Assembly: GCF_947500065.1 (NCBI RefSeq)
Contig: NZ_CANMQT010000010.1
Location: 62,001 to 126,000 of the forward strand
Source: an uncultured Aquimarina sp.
GTDB taxonomy: Bacteria; Bacteroidota; Bacteroidia; Flavobacteriales; Flavobacteriaceae
Reading direction: 5' to 3'
Length of the DNA: 64,000 nucleotides
Positions within the stretch are counted from its first letter, which is position 1, and every line of letters begins with the position of its first letter. Made by a program: the position numbers and the translations under genes. Shown piece by piece: positions 8,070 to 15,832 of this stretch. The notes below the pieces were generated by a model, which worked only from the letters and a program-made list of their open reading frames with translations, made no database searches and was not told the origin of the DNA.

Positions 8070-11000
8070 TTAAACAAGTTCTTCTTCAGGTGTCATTAAT
8101 TGGTTTATTTCATTTTTCTTTGATTTTGTAAACAAATAGTGATCTTCTTTGAAGTTAGCAACTCTCGCTATTCGGAAAAAACCTTGTGGCATTCCTTTAA
8201 TTTCACCTTTAAAGCTTTCAAAATCTGCTTCATCTTTTTTTCTTCCAACAGCAGTCGGTTGACTCCAATCTATCTTGGGGTGATTAAGTTTTAGCCAAAG
8301 GATATAGGTGTCTCTAGTAATCCAATTAAAAGTAACAAGTACTCTTGCCTGATCAGCGTCCATAGTAAGTGCATTGAAAAAATCTACAGGTCCTGCATCC
8401 AATTTTCTCACTGCAGCTACTGCTTCTTCTTTGGAGGGAGGTGGTGGTTCTTTTACTTTTTCATCTTGCTTTGCTCCTTGCTCGACTATTTTCTGTTGCT
8501 CACTGTCACTACTGACATCAGGATATGTAAATGAGTCTTTGTTGATTTCACCTGCTTTTAATTCGCCATTTTCTGTAGAAAGAGGAAGTTTAAATCCTAC
8601 TTTTAGTGAGTCTCCAAATTTTACTTTGGCTATTTCGAGTTCTTCTTCCCATATATCTATTTCCGCTAACCATAGATCCAGATATACTCTTATTTTTCCT
8701 TTTAACTCTGCTAAAAACTGAGCATCTGCTTCCAGAGATATTTCTCCTTTTTCTATTTCTAAACCATTTTCATTAGACCATTTAGCTCCTAATTCTGCCA
8801 AAGCCTCAGCATTAACCTCTAGTCCTATACTACCGATTAATGACCCTGTAACCTTGGCTATTAATGCACTTAATGTAGCACTTAGTGTTAAACTCAATTT
8901 CACGCCTCCTTTACCAGACATTGCTACTATAATCTTACCAGCTATTTCGGTATTCTCTTCAGGTTTGGTAAGATTAAAATTGTCAAAACTAAGTTGAAGC
9001 TCTTTAAAATATGGAGGTATAAAAGAAGCATATATATCTGCTCTACCTTCTATTCCTAGAGTCAAAGAAACTCCAATTGGTAAAGCAAACAAAATGATGT
9101 CTGGAGGACCAATCTTAAACAAATTCTTGTCAAATGTCTTTTCTTTTGGTTTCTTATCAGAGCGGTCAAGTTCAACTCCTCCAGAAACTAAAATATCTCC
9201 ATTAGGTTGAAGTACTACTTTTGCTTTTGCTACAATTCCTTTGGTTAATACGAATGAAACATCACCACTTCCAAAAACGCTCCAAGACTCTGATATTTCT
9301 CCTGTAGGTTTATTATCCGCTCCTATTACCTGATTTGTTATTCCTATAGTAACTTCACCATCGGCTTTACTTTTTTCTAGTTTAACCTTTGTTTTTCCCT
9401 GTATTAATAAAGCACCATTATCATAGGTAATATCAATTTCAGAATCAATCCCAGGAATATCTGGTTTGGCTTTACCGGACACGAAAATATCATAATCTTC
9501 AGCCCCTTCTTTTTTGGCAATTTTAGCTTTTACATTTCCACTCTTTATTCCTGGTAAATCAGAATTCAAAGCAAATTCGCCTTCTACAGAGAATCCATTT
9601 TCTCCATATTTCACTCCTAACCTACTACTATCTACTCCTGGAACATCTAAATCAGCTTCTCCTTCTGCTGCAAAGTTATTTTCACTATAACTAACAGTAA
9701 GCGTTGCTTTTTCTACTCCAGGAACTTTTCCTTCGGGAATACCAATTTCTCCACCAATTGTCCAGATATTATCTTTATATGCTACTTTAATTTCAGCAGG
9801 ATCAAAGAGTTTAGAATCAAAATTAAACGTTCCAGTAAGTTCCAAACCTCCTGCCTTAGAAGCTACAGCGCTAATACTACCTTCCCCAACTTGATTAATA
9901 CCAAAATCTACTTTTCCTTTAACTTTTAATCCTTTCTTAATAGATAAGGATAACTCTAATGATGAATCATTTATCTCAAAAGGTGATGGGAAGCTAAAAC
10001 TTCCAGTATCAAAAATTTTACTAACGCTAATATCGCCCGAAGCTACTTCTAAATCCAAAGTTGTGCCTTCTATTAAGGATAAAGTAGGGTTAACTTTACC
10101 TCGAATTACTAATCCTCTTTGCGGATCCATAATTGCTCGCTCAAAAGTAACGGGGCTAAATTTTTTAATTCCAAATCCTTGCCAATTATATTGGGAAAGG
10201 AAAAATCTATTTACGTCTAAGAAGCCTGCATACCTAGCACCTCTGTATCTATTAACCTGAATTGGCGTTGCATCTGTTGCATCAGCCACTTCATTTTCCT
10301 TTAACTCAAAATTAAATGAACCTAATACCCCACTATTTTCAGTTCCTTCCTCAGTATTGAAAGTCTTGGATGTGATTAACCATGGATTCAACCACATTTT
10401 TTCACTTTTAATTACTGACTCGTTATTTTTAAATCTTTTTCCTACTCCTCCATTTTCAAAGGGGAATACAAATACTTTTGATGCATCTCCTAAACTATTT
10501 ATCGTTTCTAACTCAATCTTTTTACCAATTTTGAGATGTTCTCCACCAAGTATCTGACTATAATTCCAGTGACTAGGATTACTACTTGCTTTTGATTGAG
10601 GATCATCAACTGCATTTAAAAATTGTAACGCCCAATTTTGTTTTACTTTATCTGCATTAGATAAGGTGGATCGTATTCCTTCTGGGTTATCTTTTTCGTG
10701 ATCTGATATTCTCTTGGCAATAGATGTTAAATGTCTATTAATACTATATCCATAACTTCTATTAGAATCTTCATTAAGTAAGTTGAAATTATTAATATTA
10801 TTTTCTCCTCCTAACTGTAATTCTTGCATATGATCTACCTGAAACCATCTACTTGAACCATTTATTCTCCAGGATGGTAATGTAAATTCTCTATGAATTT
10901 GATTCGGCGCACCTATTATTCTCCTATTATTTTTTCCTTTTCCTCCAGGTACTTTAAATACATATATTTTATTATTCTTAGGAAGTTCTCTATATTCTGT

Positions 11001-12326
11001 CTGTATTTTCTTAGACACAAAATCAGTAATTGCGGAAGTATTAGACAATGCATTCATCCATAATTCTCGTTGATTATTGTTTTCTTCAGAAGCATCCCTT
11101 TTATATCCTTTTGGTCTAGTAAACGGTCTTTTCTTATTGTGCAATGCTGTCTTATAAGCTCCCATCGGTAGTTTATCAATACGAATTGTATCTCCACTAG
11201 GAGGAATATTGATATTAATATTCATTCCTTTAAAACTAATAGTAAAATTATCTTTGTCATATGCCGAATCATCATCAGCCTTCTGGATCATTTTTGGCTG
11301 TATAGAAGCTCCTTGCTGGACAGTGTGTGTTAATTCGTGCGCTAATAGATGATTCCCTGAATCAGAAGAAGTATCGTATTTTCCTTCATTAAAATAAATA
11401 TCGTTTCCATGGGTGAAGGCTTGTGCTCCTAAATCTTTATTCATCTGCACCGCGCTAGAGTCTGTATGTATACGTACATTGCTAAAATCGGTTCCAAAAC
11501 CAGATTCCATTTGGGATTGGGTATCTTTTGGCAATGATGATCCTCCGCTAGTACTATTTAGTTGTGATTCTATCGAAGAAGTTTCTGATGCTGTATTTCC
11601 ATCAGGTTCTTCTACTTTTTGTACAAACTTTTTTTCTTGGAGCTGTTCTTCTTCTTCCTCTTCTTCTTTTTCCTGAACTTCTTCTTCTACATTTTGAACA
11701 TCCGGAACTGTACTATTACTTTCTATAACTTCCGGAGCAGGAGGTTCGGGTATTATTTCCTGTTTCTGGACTTCATCTTCAACCTTTTGTTGTATTTCTT
11801 CTTCAGGTTTTTGCTGTATTTCTTCCTGTTCTTCTTTTTCTTGTATCGGGTCTTCTTCGGTTTGCTGCTGAACTAAAGGCGTATTATTTTCTTCAACCGT
11901 TTTTTCTTGAATTTGAGTCTCTTCAGGTATTTCTTGCTTTTGAATTTCCTCTTCAGACTGTTTTTGAACTTCTTCTTGTTCTTCTTTTTCCTGTATCGGT
12001 ATTTCTTCAGATTGTTTCTGAATTAATGGTGTGATATTTTCTACAAGTGGTTTCTCCTGAATTATGTTTTCTTTTTCCTCTGACTTCTGAACATCTTCTT
12101 TCTGTGTTTGAACACCAGAAGTTGCATCAAAAAAAGCACTTGGCTGTTCTTTTCCTTTTGATACGATTGTATCCGCCACACGATCCGCTTCTACTTCGTA
12201 TTTATCCCCAGGTTTACCTATATTTAATTTAGGTTGAATAAAGGAACTGTCTCCTTTACCATTTAGAAAAAGTAATGAGTTGTTTGATGTAGTATTGGTT
12301 GTATTTGCAGTAGCTGTTCTAAACAT
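8070..12326 (-). CDS. DUF4157 eCIS-associated protein B with HNH-like motif and beta repeats
   Basis: 1418 aa. Its preamble is nearly the same as in protein A (QPKLNIGKPGDKYEVEADR), followed by a long Gln/Glu-rich linker to about residue 240 and DUF4157 with HELTH near 330. At about 490-530 lies WFQVDHMQELQLGG plus NNFNLLN and N-R-S, which resembles the DH...N...N layout of HNH/endonuclease VII-type nucleases. Residues about 740-1050 are beta-rich with a repeated PG-(V/I)-(D/E/K) motif (VPGVEKA, VPGVDSS, LPGIKSG, IPGIDSE). The C-terminal 120 residues are alpha-rich and charged. It probably belongs to the particle's cargo. Nuclease activity is only a motif-based suggestion, and the motif is central rather than C-terminal. 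No obvious immunity gene is adjacent. Confidence 0.7.
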   Translation of the reverse strand: MFRTATANTTNTTSNNSLLFLNGKGDSSFIQPKLNIGKPGDKYEVEADRVADTIVSKGKEQPSAFFDATSGVQTQKEDVQKSEEKENIIQEKPLVENITPLIQKQSEEIPIQEKEEQEEVQKQSEEEIQKQEIPEETQIQEKTVEENNTPLVQQQTEEDPIQEKEEQEEIQQKPEEEIQQKVEDEVQKQEIIPEPPAPEVIESNSTVPDVQNVEEEVQEKEEEEEEEQLQEKKFVQKVEEPDGNTASETSSIESQLNSTSGGSSLPKDTQSQMESGFGTDFSNVRIHTDSSAVQMNKDLGAQAFTHGNDIYFNEGKYDTSSDSGNHLLAHELTHTVQQGASIQPKMIQKADDDSAYDKDNFTISFKGMNININIPPSGDTIRIDKLPMGAYKTALHNKKRPFTRPKGYKRDASEENNNQRELWMNALSNTSAITDFVSKKIQTEYRELPKNNKIYVFKVPGGKGKNNRRIIGAPNQIHREFTLPSWRINGSSRWFQVDHMQELQLGGENNINNFNLLNEDSNRSYGYSINRHLTSIAKRISDHEKDNPEGIRSTLSNADKVKQNWALQFLNAVDDPQSKASSNPSHWNYSQILGGEHLKIGKKIELETINSLGDASKVFVFPFENGGVGKRFKNNESVIKSEKMWLNPWLITSKTFNTEEGTENSGVLGSFNFELKENEVADATDATPIQVNRYRGARYAGFLDVNRFFLSQYNWQGFGIKKFSPVTFERAIMDPQRGLVIRGKVNPTLSLIEGTTLDLEVASGDISVSKIFDTGSFSFPSPFEINDSSLELSLSIKKGLKVKGKVDFGINQVGEGSISAVASKAGGLELTGTFNFDSKLFDPAEIKVAYKDNIWTIGGEIGIPEGKVPGVEKATLTVSYSENNFAAEGEADLDVPGVDSSRLGVKYGENGFSVEGEFALNSDLPGIKSGNVKAKIAKKEGAEDYDIFVSGKAKPDIPGIDSEIDITYDNGALLIQGKTKVKLEKSKADGEVTIGITNQVIGADNKPTGEISESWSVFGSGDVSFVLTKGIVAKAKVVLQPNGDILVSGGVELDRSDKKPKEKTFDKNLFKIGPPDIILFALPIGVSLTLGIEGRADIYASFIPPYFKELQLSFDNFNLTKPEENTEIAGKIIVAMSGKGGVKLSLTLSATLSALIAKVTGSLIGSIGLEVNAEALAELGAKWSNENGLEIEKGEISLEADAQFLAELKGKIRVYLDLWLAEIDIWEEELEIAKVKFGDSLKVGFKLPLSTENGELKAGEINKDSFTYPDVSSDSEQQKIVEQGAKQDEKVKEPPPPSKEEAVAAVRKLDAGPVDFFNALTMDADQARVLVTFNWITRDTYILWLKLNHPKIDWSQPTAVGRKKDEADFESFKGEIKGMPQGFFRIARVANFKEDHYLFTKSKKNEINQLMTPEEELV

Positions 12327-12351
12327 TACTTTCTATTACATTTAGTGTCGA

Positions 12352-13014
12352 TTATTGTTTTTGTATCTTCTCTAGAGTTTTTCGTTTGACTATGTTCTTA
12401 GTGCTTATCAATTCATCATCTACTTTGACATTTTTTATCCTAGCTTTTAAAGCAGCTGTATCCATACTCTGGCTCTCTATATTCTGAATTTGTGCTAGCT
12501 GTTTTAACTGAATTGCTTGATTTGTAACTTTGGGGGATTGAGCAGAAGTATTATCACCATCTTCTGAATCCTCTGTAGATGTTTCATCAACTGATGCTGA
12601 TCTCTCTTTTTCAATTTCTATGGCTTTATCTGCATACTCAATTGCTTCTGTAGTATTACCCAACAATAATTTTGCTTTACTGATCTGTATGATATCTTCT
12701 GGTGTATGTGCTCTTTCTTCTAATTTTACTGTGAGTTCTTCCAGTTTTTGTTTTGTAACCGTATCATTTGGGTTTAGAATGTATTCTTCCTGATATTTTG
12801 AAAATGCAATTTTATCACTTGAAATAGTAACCTCTTTAACACTAGGATACCCTATCATCAAAATTGGTATCGGAAAAAACAAAAGCAACTTCTTTATTTC
12901 CTCTTTTTTAATGATATAATACAGTAAGCCTGCACTTAAGATCAAGAATAAGAATATCCCTAAAAACAAAAGTACTAGTTCGTATAGATGTAAATCGTTT
13001 AGTATTGTTTTCAT
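12352..13014 (-). CDS. Small membrane protein with TPR-like tail, eCIS operon
   Basis: 220 aa. Residues about 10-32 (YELVLLFLGIFLFLILSAGL) form a strong transmembrane helix, and a second hydrophobic stretch follows at about 42-55. The remainder is soluble, Glu/Lys-rich and helical, with a TPR-like pair (ISKAKLLLGNTTEAIEYADKAIEI). It lies 25 bp upstream of DUF4157 protein B and 34 bp after the 113-aa gene, so it is cotranscribed with the cargo module. I do not recognise a family. It could hold cargo or nascent particles at the inner membrane. That is an inference from the membrane segment and context. Confidence 0.65.
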   Translation of the reverse strand: MKTILNDLHLYELVLLFLGIFLFLILSAGLLYYIIKKEEIKKLLLFFPIPILMIGYPSVKEVTISSDKIAFSKYQEEYILNPNDTVTKQKLEELTVKLEERAHTPEDIIQISKAKLLLGNTTEAIEYADKAIEIEKERSASVDETSTEDSEDGDNTSAQSPKVTNQAIQLKQLAQIQNIESQSMDTAALKARIKNVKVDDELISTKNIVKRKTLEKIQKQ

Positions 13015-13048
13015 TATTTAATATTTTATGCCTTGTACGCTTTCAATT

Positions 13049-13390
13049 TTATAAAATGACAATAGTTTTATTTTGAATACTTTCTTTCCACTCTAATCGT
13101 AGTACATAGGTTCCTTCTTCCGAAAACAAAGCCTTTCCTAGAGGCCAATCCACAATTTCTGTTTTTTTTGAGTTTACTTTAAGGTTAATTATAGCTCCAT
13201 TTTGTACTGCTAAATCCCAGGAAAAACTTCTCCTATCATCAACAAATAATTTGGTTTTTGAAACATCAAAATGAATAGGTTTATTCGTTTTATTAATTAT
13301 CAACAATCCAATTTTAAAAGTTGATAAATCTTGTAAACTTATCGTCTCTGGACTTGTCACTAATTCTACGGTAAAGTGTTCGTCATCCAT
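13049..13390 (-). CDS. Hypothetical beta-sandwich protein, eCIS operon
   Basis: 113 aa, no signal peptide, no membrane segment. The sequence alternates short hydrophobic strands with polar turns (FKIGLLIINKT, IHFDVSKTKLFVDD, GTYVLRLEWKE), which suggests an immunoglobulin-like beta sandwich similar in layout to BsuPI-type or DUF4352-type domains. No catalytic motif is visible. The stop codon of the preceding DUF4157 protein C (13392) is directly adjacent, so the two genes are translationally coupled. It could be a chaperone, adaptor or immunity protein for protein C. The family is not recognised and this role is a guess from position. Confidence 0.6.
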   Translation of the reverse strand: MDDEHFTVELVTSPETISLQDLSTFKIGLLIINKTNKPIHFDVSKTKLFVDDRRSFSWDLAVQNGAIINLKVNSKKTEIVDWPLGKALFSEEGTYVLRLEWKESIQNKTIVIL

Positions 13391-13391
13391 C

Positions 13392-15335
13392 TTATATTAC
13401 TAGATTATTTATTGTCCGTAATACCGAAGCAGTACCTGCTTTGGTTATCATCATTGTTCCTCCTGGGAACATAAAGAAGGTTTGTACTATATTCGTAAAT
13501 ACTCTTCCTTGCGCATCTGATTCGCCATCTATCTTATATTGATTAGGGATTACCCATTCAAAACTTCCGAATGAAAACGGGGGTGGCACCTCGTGCCAGG
13601 CTGCATGATCTCTTAATCCTGCATTATTATCATTAAACGGTAAAAAATCCTCAGTTGGGTTATGAAAAATAGTTGCTGCATTAAACTGATTAAAATAACC
13701 AGAAACATTAGTGGCTGGTCCTGGAACTTCTAACCACTGTGTTCTCCCTAAATTTACATTTAATGGATTCACGGAAAAATTAAGAATCATACAAGCTCCA
13801 GCTGTTCCAGCGGGAATAGGGTGATGATTGGACACAACCATGTTCAAGGAATTAGGTGGTACAACTGTAAAAGGCGTTACCTTAGTTCCTCCAGGAGTTG
13901 TTATTGTAATTGTAGGAGAAGCCGCTACCGCAGGAGCTTCCCATACTATAGATGCTCCATTATTAATTCCTATTATATGACCCTCAGAAACTGTCCAGGT
14001 ACCAGCAGTAGTAGCGGTAAATCTTACTCGTTCTCCAACTCCTACTGTAGTTCTAGTATCTGCGGTTCCGTCAGGTGCTGATTTAATGGTCTCCGTAGTT
14101 ACTACAGGAGGCGTTGTTGGAGTTGGTGTTACAGGTGTAACCGGAGGTAATGAAGGAACTCCTTTAGTGAACAAACTATCCAACGCAGACATCGAACTTG
14201 GTCCTAAAATTCCATCAGCACCCAATGATGATGCTCTTTGAAAATTCTGTAGAGCAGTTCTTGTTTCATTACCAAAAATTCCATCAACCCCAAATCTTGG
14301 GAGTGGAAAACCCGCATCTACCAGTCCTTGTTGCATAAGAGATACCGCTGCTCCTGTATTTCCTTTTCTTAAGGTTTGTTCATTGTCCAAACAGGCTTCT
14401 AACACATTATTTCCTGAAAATCGTGCTGATGTTAGATCGTTACCATCTCCAATAGTGAATTGTAATTTATTAGGAACCATACCTTTTTGTTGGATGGTAT
14501 GTGTAAGTTCGTGAGCTAACAGGTGTTTCCCTTCTCCGGAATCTGGATTAAATTTTCCTTTATTAAAATATATATCATTTCCATGGGTAAAGGCTTGTGC
14601 TCCCAATTCATTTGTCATTTGTTCTGCTGCACTATCCGTATGAATATTTACATTACTAAAATCGGCTCCAAAACCTGTCTCCATGTCAGTTTTTGTAGTG
14701 CTAGGTATGTTATTTCCTTTACCTTTTCTGTTTTTAAGTTTAGTTTCAATAGAAGCTGAGGGGTTTGGATTTGGATTGTTAGATTTAGTTTGTACTTCCT
14801 CTTCCTCCTGCTTCTGCACAGGTTCTTCTTCTTCCATCTTCTGAACAGGTTCCTCTTCCTCCATCGCTTGAACAGGCTCTTCTTCTTCCATCTTCTGAAC
14901 AGGTTCCTCTTCTTCCATTTTCTGAACAGGTTCTTCCTCCTCCATCTTCTGAACAGGTTCCTCTTCTTCCATTTTCTGAACAGGTTCTTCCTCCTCCATC
15001 TTCTGAACTGGTTCTTCCTCCTCCATCGCTTGAACAGGCTCTTCCTCTTCCATCTTCTGAACAGCTCCTTCGTTTTTATCTTTAAACATACTGGTTTGTA
15101 TCAAAGGAGTAATTGAAGACGCTAGTGGTTTTTGTTGCACTTCTTCTTCTGAAACTCCTTTTTTCTGAATAGCAGCTTCAGAAGAAGATGAAGTTTTATT
15201 CACTACTTTATCCGCCATTGTATCTGCTTCAACCTCATATTTATCTCCCGGTTGCCCAACTTTTAATTTTGGTTGGATAAAAGCATTTTCTCCATGGGTT
15301 TGAGTTCTCGGTTTTTTCTTTCTCTGTAATCTCAT
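13392..15335 (-). CDS. DUF4157 eCIS-associated protein C with VQKMEEEEP repeats and PG-binding domain
   Basis: 647 aa. A shortened preamble (QPKLKVGQPGDKYEVEAD) precedes ten tandem 9-residue repeats, consensus VQKMEEEEP, at residues 92-180. DUF4157 with HELTHTIQQ follows at about 205-285. A PG_binding_1-type domain (FGVDGIFGNETRTALQNF) lies at about 335-390, then a Pro/Thr linker and a beta-rich C-terminus of about 240 residues that I cannot name. The start overlaps the stop of the membrane protein at 15332 by four bases (ATGA). The peptidoglycan-binding module suggests that the target or delivery route involves a bacterial cell wall. Unlike A and B there is no long helical or repeat domain after DUF4157. 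Cargo role is inferred. Confidence 0.72.
   Translation of the reverse strand: MRLQRKKKPRTQTHGENAFIQPKLKVGQPGDKYEVEADTMADKVVNKTSSSSEAAIQKKGVSEEEVQQKPLASSITPLIQTSMFKDKNEGAVQKMEEEEPVQAMEEEEPVQKMEEEEPVQKMEEEEPVQKMEEEEPVQKMEEEEPVQKMEEEEPVQAMEEEEPVQKMEEEEPVQKQEEEEVQTKSNNPNPNPSASIETKLKNRKGKGNNIPSTTKTDMETGFGADFSNVNIHTDSAAEQMTNELGAQAFTHGNDIYFNKGKFNPDSGEGKHLLAHELTHTIQQKGMVPNKLQFTIGDGNDLTSARFSGNNVLEACLDNEQTLRKGNTGAAVSLMQQGLVDAGFPLPRFGVDGIFGNETRTALQNFQRASSLGADGILGPSSMSALDSLFTKGVPSLPPVTPVTPTPTTPPVVTTETIKSAPDGTADTRTTVGVGERVRFTATTAGTWTVSEGHIIGINNGASIVWEAPAVAASPTITITTPGGTKVTPFTVVPPNSLNMVVSNHHPIPAGTAGACMILNFSVNPLNVNLGRTQWLEVPGPATNVSGYFNQFNAATIFHNPTEDFLPFNDNNAGLRDHAAWHEVPPPFSFGSFEWVIPNQYKIDGESDAQGRVFTNIVQTFFMFPGGTMMITKAGTASVLRTINNLVI
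14796..15062 (-). repeat. Ten tandem 27-bp coding repeats in DUF4157 protein C
   Basis: Ten 27-bp units encode VQ(K/A)MEEEEP; the tenth is degenerate (VQKQEEEE). Units 2 and 8 carry Ala in place of Lys. The block at 14889-14942 is repeated without change at 14943-14996, so the array also has a 54-bp higher-order period. That points to recent expansion by slippage or unequal crossing-over, and to likely length variation between strains. The product is a highly acidic, extended linker between the N-terminal preamble and DUF4157. Confidence 0.93.
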
Positions 15336-15820
15336 GCCGTATCCTCCTTAATTTCTTTACGTTTTGCTTTTGTAATATCACTGATTAAGCTAACCAGTTG
15401 GTGCCATCCATCTGTTCCTCCTGCTATAATAGAAGCTGTAAGAATGCAATCCAGACTTCTGAATGCTACATTTTGGAATAATTGAGTTTCTGAAGGTGGA
15501 TTCATGAATGTTTCTAAAACTCTAAACCCAACAATTGCAATAAGCAGTCCTATTGTAAATGATGTTAGGGTGGTGTGTCTAAAGTTTTTCTTGGGAGTTT
15601 TGCTTTCAGTATCCTGAACAACCTGAACCTGATTAATTTTTTTGATTACAAAAAGTTCATTGAATCGTTCCACTAATGCCAATAAAATAGGAAACGAAAT
15701 CAATAATGTACTTAGATCTATATCCTTTAATGGTTTCAGTTCTAGAATCGCCATATCAAACTGATATAATAAGATTATAGTGAGAATAAATAGCGCTAAT
15801 ATGTAGAGTGTTATTTTCAT
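15332..15820 (-). CDS. Small multi-pass membrane protein, eCIS operon
   Basis: 162 aa. Hydrophobic segments lie at about 3-22 (ITLYILALFILTIILLYQF), 38-52 and 85-105 (TSFTIGLLIAIVGFRVLE), with a further moderately hydrophobic stretch at 120-140. The C-terminus is charged (KAKRKEIKEDTA). The gene lies between the tape-measure-type gene (12 bp upstream) and DUF4157 protein C, with which it overlaps by 4 bp. Small hydrophobic proteins at this position could be holin-like release factors or membrane anchors. I see no family signature that decides this. Confidence 0.65.
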   Translation of the reverse strand: MKITLYILALFILTIILLYQFDMAILELKPLKDIDLSTLLISFPILLALVERFNELFVIKKINQVQVVQDTESKTPKKNFRHTTLTSFTIGLLIAIVGFRVLETFMNPPSETQLFQNVAFRSLDCILTASIIAGGTDGWHQLVSLISDITKAKRKEIKEDTA

Positions 15821-15832
15821 CGTTTTTTCATT

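Noticed and set aside
14796..15062. CRISPR-like array
   Set aside because: The 27-bp units are contiguous without spacers and keep the reading frame of DUF4157 protein C.
14790..15116. Leu/Phe-rich plus-strand frame resembling a membrane protein
   Set aside because: It is the reverse reading of the VQKMEEEEP coding repeats; the same artefact appears at 7499-7819 and 11619-11876 opposite other Glu/Gln-rich linkers.
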